A DNA stretch of 63,692 bases from Streptomyces typhae (GTDB taxonomy: Bacteria; Actinomycetota; Actinomycetes; Streptomycetales; Streptomycetaceae), in the NCBI RefSeq assembly GCF_009755605.1, contig NZ_WPNZ01000016.1:1-63692 (forward strand). Reading direction: 5' to 3'. Below the pieces are notes generated by a model. It searched no databases and was not told where the DNA came from. It saw nothing but the letters and a program-made list of their open reading frames with translations. A program made the position numbers and the translations under genes. The first letter of the stretch is position 1; the number at the start of each line of letters is the position of its first letter. Below are positions 43,925 through 51,730 of this stretch, one piece after another.

Positions 43925-45605
43925 ACGCCCGCGCGGCCCCGGCCGCGCCGAACAGGGCGAGGACGCCGAGCGCCGTGTACACCGGCCAGTCGCCCAACCG
44001 CGCATAGGGGGTCGTGCCCGTGGCCAGCGGAATCTCGTACTCCGCGGTGGCCGACGCGGATGTGCCGAGCCAGGGGCCGAGGCGCTCGCCGCTCGGGCCG
44101 TAGGCCGCCGAGACGCCGGTGAGCGTGGCGTGCACCATGGGGCGGCCGGTCTCGGCGGCCCGCACCGCGGCCAGCGAGGCGTGCTGTTCAGGCGCCCAGC
44201 TGTGTTGGAAGGTCGAGGTGGAGGACTGGGCGAGCAGCAGCTGTGCGCCCTCGCGCGTCAGGTGGCGGCTCATGTCGGGGAACGCCGACTCGAAGCACAC
44301 CAGCGGCCCCACCCGCAGCCCGTGCCCGACGTCCATGACGACGGGCCGCTCGCCCCGCCTGCGGTCCTCACCCGCGGCCTTGCCGACGGAGGTCGCCCAG
44401 CCGAGCAGGGAGCGGGCGGGCACGTACTCGCCGAAGGGGACCAGTCGCATCTTGTCGTAGCGGTCCCCGGTCGGTCCCTCGGGGCCCACGAGCACGGAGC
44501 TCTTGAAGATGCCGGGGCGGTCCGAGCGGCGGGCGTCGACGTTCACGAGGATGTCGGCGCCGACCTGCCGGGACAGCGCGGTGAGCCGGGCGGCGAGGTC
44601 GGGGCGGTCCGCCAGGTCGTGCCCGACGCTGCTCTCGCCCCACACCACGAGGTCCAGGTCGCGTCCCGCGAGCGCGCGGGTCAGCTCCTCCTCGCGGGCG
44701 AAGCGCTTGTCGACACCGCCGAGGCCGTTCATGACGCCCGGCTGGACGACGGCGACACGGATGCTGCCCGCGGCTTCCGGGCGCGGGGACCAGACCCAGA
44801 CCGCGGACGAGGCGGCGGCCACGGCGACCAGGCCCGCCAGCGCGGGCACACGGGCGGCACGGTGGGCGGCGAGCACGGCGACGCTCGTGTTCACGGCGAC
44901 CACCAGGGCGCTGACCAGCCACACACCGCCGACCGACGCGAGCCGCAGAGCCGGCTCCACCTGCCACTGGCTGGAACCGAGCAGCCCCCAGGGCCCGCCG
45001 AGCCCCTCCCAGGACCGCACCAGTTCCACCATGAGCCAGCCCGACGGCAGCACGAGCAGCGCGGCGGCGGCGCGGCCCGCAGAGGGCGCGCCGCCCAGGA
45101 GATGGCGTACGAGCCAGCCCCACGGCGCCCACAGGAGCCCGAGGAGCGCGGCGAGTATCAGCGTGAACACATGCAGGCTCGGCAGCAGCCAGTGGTGCAC
45201 CGCGATCATGAAGCCGAGACCGCCGAGCCAGCCGTCGACGGCCGCGCGCCGTCCGGTCGGGGCCGAGCGGGCGAGCAGCAGCCACGGCACGAGCGCGACG
45301 TAGGCGAACCACCACCACGACGGAGCGGGGAACGCCAGGGCGGGCAGCGCGCCGCACAGCACGGCCAGGGCGCCGCGCCATCGCGGCGACGCGAGGAGCG
45401 CACGCCCGCGCGCGGGATCGAGCACGGGTCCGGTCCGCCGCCACCAGGGCGCCGTCTCCGTTGCCGCCGCTGTTCCAGCCGCTGTTCCGGCCGGTGTTCC
45501 GGCCGCTGTCCCCGCGGCTGATCCCGTGGCTGTTCCCGTCTGCGGTCCCGTCCCTGGTCCCGACGCCACCCCCCGGTGCCGCCGGATGCCGCCGAGTACG
45601 TCCAT
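43848..45605 (-). CDS. lnt: Apolipoprotein N-acyltransferase
   Basis: This 585-aa membrane enzyme has about seven helices (85-270) followed by a periplasmic nitrilase domain. The catalytic triad is visible: E324 in VVWGESSVGH, K385 in YDKMRLVPFGEYVP and C437 in LVCFESAFPD. Lnt adds the third acyl chain to the N-terminal cysteine of lipoproteins. Streptomyces usually has two Lnt paralogues and this is one of them. The first 55 residues are a repetitive (A)GTAAGT-type low-complexity arm. ATG with GGGAGG upstream. The 3' end overlaps the Gfo-family gene by 77 bp on the opposite strand. Confidence 0.9.
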   Translation of the reverse strand: MDVLGGIRRHRGVASGPGTGPQTGTATGSAAGTAAGTPAGTAAGTAAATETAPWWRRTGPVLDPARGRALLASPRWRGALAVLCGALPALAFPAPSWWWFAYVALVPWLLLARSAPTGRRAAVDGWLGGLGFMIAVHHWLLPSLHVFTLILAALLGLLWAPWGWLVRHLLGGAPSAGRAAAALLVLPSGWLMVELVRSWEGLGGPWGLLGSSQWQVEPALRLASVGGVWLVSALVVAVNTSVAVLAAHRAARVPALAGLVAVAAASSAVWVWSPRPEAAGSIRVAVVQPGVMNGLGGVDKRFAREEELTRALAGRDLDLVVWGESSVGHDLADRPDLAARLTALSRQVGADILVNVDARRSDRPGIFKSSVLVGPEGPTGDRYDKMRLVPFGEYVPARSLLGWATSVGKAAGEDRRRGERPVVMDVGHGLRVGPLVCFESAFPDMSRHLTREGAQLLLAQSSTSTFQHSWAPEQHASLAAVRAAETGRPMVHATLTGVSAAYGPSGERLGPWLGTSASATAEYEIPLATGTTPYARLGDWPVYTALGVLALFGAAGAARAFRKPAPERQGPPARTAHGSPARPGR

Positions 45606-45710
45606 GCAGCGTGCCTCCCTGCCCCAGCTCCGGTTCTCGCCGTGCCTTCCAGTGTGCGCGCCCGCGACGATCTAGGACAGGGGGCGGCCGACGCGCCGTA
45701 CAGCACGCGG

Positions 45711-46244
45711 TCAGTCATGGCTGCCGCGGTCCTGTTGTCTGCGCCACTTCTCCTGTACGACGACCTGGCGCAGCCGCCAGCCGTTGTGGGTGCGCACGGC
45801 GGTGAACTCGTAGCGGCCGCCGCACTCGAAGTCCGGTGCGGTGCGTGTGGAGTCCGGTGCGTTGTATGTGGAGTCTGGTGCGGTGTACGTGGAGTCCGGT
45901 GCGGCGCCGGGTGCGGTGGCGAACCGCATGGGGTTGGTGTAGTCGGCCTGTATCCGCGCGGTGTCGCCGACGTCCTGCTCGCGGAGGCCGAAGCCGATCC
46001 TGCGGTTGACGATGAGGTGCTGACGCACCGCGAAGATCCGCAGCGTCTGCGCCAGCCAGTCGGAGATCTCGGCGACGGACCCCTCGATGCCGCCGGCCGA
46101 TCGGTAGTCGGCCCGTCCGCCCGGTGCGAAGAGGCGGCGGTAGCCGTCCCAGTCGCCGTCGTCGACGGTGACGGCGTAGTCGGTGATGAGGTCGTCGATG
46201 GCCAACCGGTCAAGGACTGCGGCGAGTTCCACGCGCTGCGTCAT
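45711..46244 (-). CDS. SnoaL-like / nuclear transport factor 2-fold protein with internal peptide repeat
   Basis: This 177-aa protein begins with AVLDRLAIDDLITDYAVTVD and DWDGYRRLFAPGGRADY, the start of the SnoaL_4 / NTF2-like fold, and ends with GWRLRQVVVQEKW. Members include cyclases, isomerases and dehydratases; function here is unknown. Residues 115-138 are a three-to-four-fold repeat of APDSTY(T/N), encoded by 21-bp tandem DNA repeats (45831-45905). They lie in what should be a surface loop. ATG at 46244 chosen; no clear ribosome binding site. Confidence 0.8.
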   Translation of the reverse strand: MTQRVELAAVLDRLAIDDLITDYAVTVDDGDWDGYRRLFAPGGRADYRSAGGIEGSVAEISDWLAQTLRIFAVRQHLIVNRRIGFGLREQDVGDTARIQADYTNPMRFATAPGAAPDSTYTAPDSTYNAPDSTRTAPDFECGGRYEFTAVRTHNGWRLRQVVVQEKWRRQQDRGSHD

Positions 46245-46396
46245 CGACTCAGTCTTGGGTAACCGGAGGACGGAGCCAAGAGGCGGGGCGCAAGGCGTTG
46301 ACCGGGGTGCCGACCGGTACGCCGGAGGGGGTGCGGACGCGGACCGGGCGCGGGGGCGCCGGGCGCACGCATCCTCGGCCCGGTCGTCCGGGGCGC

Positions 46397-46576
46397 CTAC
46401 GCGGCCTGGACGATCTCGGTGCGCACGGCCTCGGCCCACTCGGTCACCAACTGCTCGTACTCCCGTCGCTGCTCGACGGAGAGACGGCCGCCGGCGCGCA
46501 GCCACAGGCCTCGGATCCGCTCGTTCAGCTCGGCCGACGACCGCACGGAACCATGGGCTTGGGGGGTTAAGGGCAT
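46397..46576 (-). CDS. Small hypothetical protein with a TTA codon
   Basis: This 59-aa, mostly helical protein contains ELNERIRGLWLRAGGRLSVE and QRREYEQLVTEWAEAVRTEI. Codon use fits Streptomyces. The third codon is TTA (ATG CCC TTA ACC), the rare leucine codon read by bldA tRNA, so translation may be limited to late growth. I see no strong ribosome binding site. No domain recognised. Confidence 0.6.
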   Translation of the reverse strand: MPLTPQAHGSVRSSAELNERIRGLWLRAGGRLSVEQRREYEQLVTEWAEAVRTEIVQAA

Positions 46577-46759
46577 GGCGTCAAGCCTAGGGGATGGCTC
46601 CGACAATCGGAACTGTCAGCTACCGCACACCTGCGGCACGTGATCGGGGCGCAGGCGCCACAAGGAGTGAACGCCCGGCGTGAGTTGTCCTTCGCGCGCT
46701 GGTCAACGAGGTGTGGGGCGGCCCGAGTGACGGAACGGGGTGATGTCCGGTGGCCGGTG

Positions 46760-47353
46760 TCAGTGACGGACAGCACGATCCGGAACGCCGTCCGGATTCT
46801 GAGGGCGCCCGCGTCCGGTGAACGGCAGATGAAGGAAGAGGAGGACGATGCCGGAGAAGGTGAACACCCGGGTGGCGGCGTCGAGTCCGTTCCAGCTCTT
46901 GGACTGCCACATGGCGAACCACTCGCCGCCCACGCCGATGAAGCCCCCGCCGAACAGGAGCATCAGCATCAGCAGGCCCACCGTGCTCAGGCGCCGGGCG
47001 CGGCCCTCGGAGCCGTCGCCGCGGCGCACCGCGAGAGCCCACCGGACCGTCGCGGTGATGAGGACGAGGGCGGCGAGCGTCTCCCAGGCGATGATGGCGA
47101 CGTACGCGGTGTCCTGAAGCGCACGCGACTCGACGGCCCGCCACATCAGGTCGTCGTCCTTGAAGGTGGTGTCCATGGCCAGGACGTGCCGTACGAACTG
47201 CTGGTTGGTGCCGAAGTCGGTGATGTTGCCGAACGCGACGAGCGCGATGTAGAGGGCGACGACACCGGTCAGCACGGTGGCGGCCACGGCCGGTGCCCCC
47301 AGGGCGGTGCCCCGGTCGTCGGGCTGCTTGCGGTTGGCTGGCGTGAGGCGCAT
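46760..47353 (-). CDS. DUF2165 family membrane protein
   Basis: This 197-aa protein has four predicted helices. Recognisable family sequence includes FGNITDFGTNQQFVRHVLAM, DTTFKDDDLMWRAVE, and GEWFAMWQSKSWNGLDAATR. The family is uncharacterised. ATG start with GGGAGC upstream. It is followed by a small spacer on one side and by the MFS gene with its repeat array on the other. Confidence 0.87.
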   Translation of the reverse strand: MRLTPANRKQPDDRGTALGAPAVAATVLTGVVALYIALVAFGNITDFGTNQQFVRHVLAMDTTFKDDDLMWRAVESRALQDTAYVAIIAWETLAALVLITATVRWALAVRRGDGSEGRARRLSTVGLLMLMLLFGGGFIGVGGEWFAMWQSKSWNGLDAATRVFTFSGIVLLFLHLPFTGRGRPQNPDGVPDRAVRH

Positions 47354-47448
47354 GCCGTGCTCCCTGTGTGCGCGCGAATGACGGCCCATGATCTCAGGGG
47401 GCGCACGGGGCGCGCAGGGGAGTGCGGCTGTTGCGTGCAGCCGCACTC

Positions 47449-47526
47449 CTGCGCGTGACTCCTGCGCGTGACCCTCGCGTGTGACTCCCGCGTGTGAGTC
47501 CCGCGTGTGAGTCCCGCGCGTGCGTC
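47449..47526. repeat. Six tandem 13-bp repeats touching the MFS stop codon
   Basis: Six 13-mers of the form CCGCGTGTGAGTC follow without spacer, two of them identical. The last unit runs into the stop codon of the minus-strand MFS gene (TCA in plus-strand sense at 47525-47527). Confidence 0.95.
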
Positions 47527-49105
47527 AGCCGGCGGCGGGCCTGATGCGACGGGCCGTCAGGGCACCGGCGGCGGCCAGGGCCGCGGTGAGAGCGAAGGTC
47601 GCCGTCAGGGCCGTGGACACCGAGCCGCCGTGCGCGGCGGAGAGGGAGACGGCCGCGCCGCCGAGTCCGCTGACGACCGCGACGGCGAGGGTCTGCGCCA
47701 GTTGCATCGCGCCGCTCGCCTCGCCCTGCCGGTCCGCCGGTGCCTGCTCCATGGCGTCGGTGGTCGCGGCGTTGAAGGCGACGCCCATGCCCGCGCCCGC
47801 GACGGCCCAGCCCACCACGGCCGTCCACGCGGGCACCGCGTCCACGAGGACACCCAGGGCCATCACGACGACACCGGTGAGCAGCACCGCGAACCCGGCC
47901 GCGATCGGCACGGCACGCGAGCGTCCGCTCCAGCGGCTGTCCGCCCGGCCCTGCCACGCGGCCCCGAGCACCCAGGTGATGGCGCCCGCGGACAGCCCGA
48001 GACCGGCCTCGGAAGCACTCAGCCCGCGCAGCCGGACCAGGCCGAGGGGCAGGAACGCCTCGCTGCCGAAGTAGGCACCGCACAGCAGGAAGCGCAGGGC
48101 GACGCCCGCGGGTACGCCGGGGCGTGCCGCGAGGGTGCCCGCGGGGGTGACCCTGCGGAGGGCGACGACGGCCGTGGCGCCGCCCACGGCCACGAGCGTC
48201 ACGAGGAGGGCGGCTTGGCGCAGTTGGAGGCCCGCGAGGAGGATGCCGGTGCCCGCGGCGAGCAGGATGCTGCGGGCGACGGGGGTGGACCACCACCGGT
48301 CGACTTCGGTGCCGGTGCCGGTGCCGGTGTCCGTGCCGGTGCCCGCGCCGGTGGCTGCGCGGGCGCGGTTGGCGGCGCTGGCACGGGTGCGATTGCTGGT
48401 GGCGGTGGCGGTGGCGGCGGTGCTGGTGCCGGTGGCGTCCCCGTCCCGATCGTCGCCCGTACCCTCGGCCGCCTTGAGCCGCCGCAACTGCGGCAGCGCG
48501 AGCACGGCGGCCACCGCGATCAGCGGGAGCAGCAGCACGAACACGCCCCGCCAGGAGATCCGGTCGGAGACCACGGCCGCGATCGTCGGGCCGACCAGGG
48601 ACGGAACGGTCCAGGCGCCGGACACGAGCGCGAACATCCGCGCGCGCAGGCGCCGGGGATAGGCCAGCGCGATGGCGGTGTAGGCCAGCGCCATCACCGC
48701 ACCGACCCCGAGCCCCTGGAGGAACCGCCCCGCCAGGAACACGGGCCAGCCCAGCGCGGCTCCGGCGACCGCGCAGCCGACGGCGAAGACCGCGAGGCCG
48801 AGAGCGAGCGGGCGGGCGGGCCCGTGGCGGTCGGCGGCGCTGCCCGCGGCGACGGTGCCGATCAGGTTGGCCAGCATCAGCGCGGACAGGCCCCAGCCGT
48901 AGGCGTTGAGGCCGCCGAGGCGCCCGGCGATCTCCGGCAGCACGGTCGCCACACCCATCGACTCGAAGGCGACGAGCCCGACCGACAGCACGATTCCCCA
49001 GGTCAGGGCGGTAGGTGGAGCGGGCGGCTCGATGGTCCCTGCGGGCTCTGCGGCCGGTGCCGCGGCAGCCGGGGCCCGCGTGGTGGATTCCTGCTCGTAC
49101 GGCAA
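47525..49105 (-). CDS. MFS transporter (drug efflux type)
   Basis: This 526-aa polytopic protein has about 14 helices. It has the MFS motif A region around GTVAAGSAADRHGPARPLAL and the efflux-type helix LAGRFLQGLGVGAVMALAYT. A Thr/Gly-rich insert (GTGTDTGTGTGTE) lies in the central cytoplasmic loop. A divergent TetR gene with a shared operator suggests regulated efflux. Translation appears to begin at TTG (49105), since it alone has a GAAGGGG box at good distance and no ATG or GTG lies near. Confidence 0.87.
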   Translation of the reverse strand: MPYEQESTTRAPAAAAPAAEPAGTIEPPAPPTALTWGIVLSVGLVAFESMGVATVLPEIAGRLGGLNAYGWGLSALMLANLIGTVAAGSAADRHGPARPLALGLAVFAVGCAVAGAALGWPVFLAGRFLQGLGVGAVMALAYTAIALAYPRRLRARMFALVSGAWTVPSLVGPTIAAVVSDRISWRGVFVLLLPLIAVAAVLALPQLRRLKAAEGTGDDRDGDATGTSTAATATATSNRTRASAANRARAATGAGTGTDTGTGTGTEVDRWWSTPVARSILLAAGTGILLAGLQLRQAALLVTLVAVGGATAVVALRRVTPAGTLAARPGVPAGVALRFLLCGAYFGSEAFLPLGLVRLRGLSASEAGLGLSAGAITWVLGAAWQGRADSRWSGRSRAVPIAAGFAVLLTGVVVMALGVLVDAVPAWTAVVGWAVAGAGMGVAFNAATTDAMEQAPADRQGEASGAMQLAQTLAVAVVSGLGGAAVSLSAAHGGSVSTALTATFALTAALAAAGALTARRIRPAAG

Positions 49106-49122
49106 GACAGCCCCTTCAATAT

Positions 49123-49164
49123 GTTTCGATCCGGAACGGAACGAAACGACATGCTACCTATACT
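49123..49164. promoter_or_regulatory. TetR operator and leaderless promoter between MFS and tetR
   Basis: An imperfect inverted repeat spans 49123-49147 (arms GTTTCGATCCG and CGGAACGAAAC, 10 of 11 matching, 3-bp centre). The minus-10 TATACT at 49159-49164 lies 7 nt before the ATG at 49172, so the tetR mRNA is probably leaderless and its minus-35 overlaps the operator. Confidence 0.65.
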
Positions 49165-49171
49165 CATCGGC

Positions 49172-49912
49172 ATGGCAACCCCGGACCCCGCAGACCGCGC
49201 GACCGAGCGTGGAGCGGAACACGCCGCCGACCGCGGAGCGGACCGCGCCGCTCACTCCGCCCGCGAGCCGGGACGTACGGGCCGCCCCCGCGACACGCGC
49301 CTGGACGAGGCCATCCTGGAGGCGACGCTCGCGCTGTTGGAGGAGTCCGGTTACCCGCACCTGACCATGGAGGGCGTGGCGCGCCGGGCCGGGACGACTA
49401 AGCCGGCCATCCGTCGCCGCTGGCCGTCCCGCCAGCACCTCGTCATCTCCGCGCTCGCGGAGACCATGGGCACCGCACCCACCCCCGACACCGGATGCAC
49501 GCACTGCGACCTGATCCTCGGCATCGAGACCCTGAGCCAGGCCTTCGGCGGCACCCTCGGCCGCCGTACGCTGCCCGCCCTGGTCGCCGAACTGGCCGAC
49601 GACCCCGACCTCGACCGGGTCTTCACGGAGACGCTCTTCCGCCCGCGCCGGGCCACGACCGAGGCGGCGCTGCGCCGGGGCATCGCGCGTGGGGACATCC
49701 GCGCCGACGCCGACATCGATCTGCTCCTGGACATGCTGGGCGCCACCACGTACCACCGGGTGCTGTTCGGGCATCTGCCCGTCACGGACACCCTGGCGCA
49801 CGACGTCGTGATGGCCGTGATGGAGGGCGCCGCCACCCCGAGCTGGCGCGGGCACTACCAGCAGCAGCACGCGGACGGACGACCGGGCGGGCACGCGGTG
49901 CGCACGCGCTGA
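49172..49912 (+). CDS. TetR-family transcriptional regulator
   Basis: This 246-aa protein has a disordered Ala/Arg/Glu-rich arm of about 40 residues, then the TetR HTH (LDEAILEATLALLEESGYPH, LTMEGVARRAGTTKPAIRRR) and a C-terminal domain with LILGIETLSQAFGGTLGRRT. It most likely represses the divergent MFS gene and itself through the inverted repeat at 49123-49147. The ATG at 49172 is favoured because of the minus-10 placement; an ATG at 49151 is also in frame. Confidence 0.87.
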   Translation: MATPDPADRATERGAEHAADRGADRAAHSAREPGRTGRPRDTRLDEAILEATLALLEESGYPHLTMEGVARRAGTTKPAIRRRWPSRQHLVISALAETMGTAPTPDTGCTHCDLILGIETLSQAFGGTLGRRTLPALVAELADDPDLDRVFTETLFRPRRATTEAALRRGIARGDIRADADIDLLLDMLGATTYHRVLFGHLPVTDTLAHDVVMAVMEGAATPSWRGHYQQQHADGRPGGHAVRTR

Positions 49913-49922
49913 AACGCGGGCC

Positions 49923-50012
49923 CGCACCCGTCGGCCACGCACCGGCCGACCCTGCACCGGCCGACCCCGCACCCGTCGGCCCCGCACCCGTCGGCCCCGC
50001 ACTCGTCGCCCC
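49923..50012 (+). repeat. Six tandem 15-bp repeats after the tetR stop
   Basis: Six 15-mers of the type CGCACCCGTCGGCCC run from 49923 to 50012. Two carry an inverted core (ACCGGCCGAC in place of ACCCGTCGGC). The array starts 11 bp after the tetR stop and lies between convergent genes. Confidence 0.9.
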
Positions 50013-50065
50013 CCAGCGGCTGGTCCCGCGTCCGCGAGCCCCCGCACCCGCCAACCCCCCAGCCC

Positions 50066-50977
50066 TCAGCCGCCCGATGTCCCGTGCAAGGCCCGGAGCA
50101 ACTGCCGCAGCGGCGGCGTCGGCGGTCCCGGCGGCACGGCGAGCGACGTGGTGAGGGTCGGGGCGGCAAGGCGCCGCACCACCACGCCCGGGACCGGCGG
50201 CAACCCCGTCACCTCGTAGAACACCGTCCAGGAAGGCGCGTCGGCACGCTCGTCGGCCAGGGCCGTGAGGGTCTCCTGGAGCGTGGTGAACGGCGGGCCG
50301 GGCACCTGCTCGACGCCTGCCGCCCGCAGGGCCCCGGTGACCAGGTCGTGGAAGGGCGGGTTGTGCTCGCGCGCGGCGAGGCGCAGCGGCAGGCCCGACA
50401 GTTCCTCCAGGCGCAGCGGCGCGGCGGCCGGCCCGGCGCCTCCGGACGGGCCCGCGGCCGGGTGCTCGGCGGGCAGGGCCGCGTACAGCGGGTCGTCCCA
50501 CACCGGAAGGAGTTCGAGGCCCCGCGCCCTCGTCGCGGCCCGCACCAGCGCCGCGTCCAACTCGCCGGAGCGCACCGCGGCGAGGCGCTCGGTCAGGGGC
50601 AGCCGCCGCAGCCGCACCCGCAGGCGCGGTGCCGTTCGCCGCAGCTCCTCCAGGAGGCGGTACGTACGCTCGCCCGGTCCCTGGACGGTGCCGAGACGCA
50701 GCACTCCCTCGGCACCCGTGGCGAGGTCCGCCGCGAGCTGCCGGGTGCGGCGCGCCGCCGTGAGCACGGCCCGCGCCTCGGGGAGCAGCCGCTCGCCCGC
50801 GCCGGAGAGCCGGACATGGCGGGTCGACCGGTCGAAGAGGGTGACGCCGAGTTCGCGCTCCAGACGGCGGATCTGCTGGCTGACGGCCGACTGCACGATG
50901 CCGAGGCGTCCGGCGGCACGGCCGAACCCGCCTTCGTCGGCCACGGCGGCGAAGTACTCGAGCTGGCGCAGTTCCAC
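50066..50977 (-). CDS. LysR-family transcriptional regulator
   Basis: This 303-aa protein has the LysR HTH (LRQLEYFAAVADEGGFGRAA, LGIVQSAVSQQIRRLERELG) and the two-lobe effector domain (LRLGTVQGPGERTYRLLEEL, LAAREHNPPFHDLVTGALRA). The start is GTG at 50977 with GGAGGT upstream. The gene is divergent from the cupin gene across a 200-bp spacer, so that gene is the probable target. Confidence 0.88.
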   Translation of the reverse strand: MELRQLEYFAAVADEGGFGRAAGRLGIVQSAVSQQIRRLERELGVTLFDRSTRHVRLSGAGERLLPEARAVLTAARRTRQLAADLATGAEGVLRLGTVQGPGERTYRLLEELRRTAPRLRVRLRRLPLTERLAAVRSGELDAALVRAATRARGLELLPVWDDPLYAALPAEHPAAGPSGGAGPAAAPLRLEELSGLPLRLAAREHNPPFHDLVTGALRAAGVEQVPGPPFTTLQETLTALADERADAPSWTVFYEVTGLPPVPGVVVRRLAAPTLTTSLAVPPGPPTPPLRQLLRALHGTSGG

Positions 50978-51181
50978 GGGTACCTCCGAAGCGCGGCCAT
51001 GCGGCACGGCCATGCGGCACAGCCATGCAGCACCGTCGTGCCGTACCGATTCATCACGGCCGGTGATCTCTGTAGACGACAACTGCCGGTGGTACGCGCC
51101 TTCTTCCCCGGGTCGAATGGGAGCCGTGGCCGAAGAGGGCGCAAGCCGCCCACCACGAGCACCGAGAGAGAGCCGAGAGGA

Positions 51182-51730
51182 ATGACGACGCGAGACGTAC
51201 AGGACGCCACCGGCGCGACCGCCCACATCGTGCCGCCCGGCACGGCCGAACACGTACCCCTGCCGCACGGCGGCGCCTTCGAGCTGCTGGCCGACGCGGG
51301 GGACACCGGCGGCGCCCTCGGCGTCAACAGGCTGACGCTCGGGGAGGGCGCCGACGGCGCGAGACCCCACCACCACGCCCGGTCGACGGAGCTGTTCTAC
51401 GTACTCGACGGGGTGGTGGAGTTCCTCGTGGGAGGCGGCGGGACGACGACGGTCGCACGGGGCGGACTCGTCGTCGTCCCGCCGGGGACGCCGCACGCGT
51501 TCGGCGCGGCGGCCGGTGCCACCGCCGATCTGCTGGCGGTCCTGACACCGGGTGTCGACCGGTTCGGCTACTTCCGTGCCCTGGGCCGCATCCAGCACGG
51601 CCTGGACACGTTCGAGAGCCTCCTGCCCGAACAGGACCGGTACGACGTGCACTTCCTCGGGGGCACGGTCGCCGCGGACTGGGAGTCCGCGCGCGCCCGC
51701 GCTAGGACGGGTCGCGCACCGTCCCGGTGA
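51182..51730 (+). CDS. Cupin-domain protein
   Basis: This 182-aa protein has a single cupin barrel. The metal-site motif 1 is present as RPHHHARSTELFYVLDGVVE (His cluster 63-65, Glu 70) and motif 2 as VVPPGTPHAFG (His 106). Substrate unknown; related cupins act as dioxygenases, isomerases or sensors. ATG start immediately after GAGAGG. The last 29 bp overlap the convergent hydrolase gene. Confidence 0.85.
   Translation: MTTRDVQDATGATAHIVPPGTAEHVPLPHGGAFELLADAGDTGGALGVNRLTLGEGADGARPHHHARSTELFYVLDGVVEFLVGGGGTTTVARGGLVVVPPGTPHAFGAAAGATADLLAVLTPGVDRFGYFRALGRIQHGLDTFESLLPEQDRYDVHFLGGTVAADWESARARARTGRAPSR

Noticed and set aside
47507..49150. Long plus-strand frame ahead of tetR
   Set aside because: It is antisense to the MFS gene and Gly/Asp/Arg-rich. 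The TetR domain begins only after 49172.
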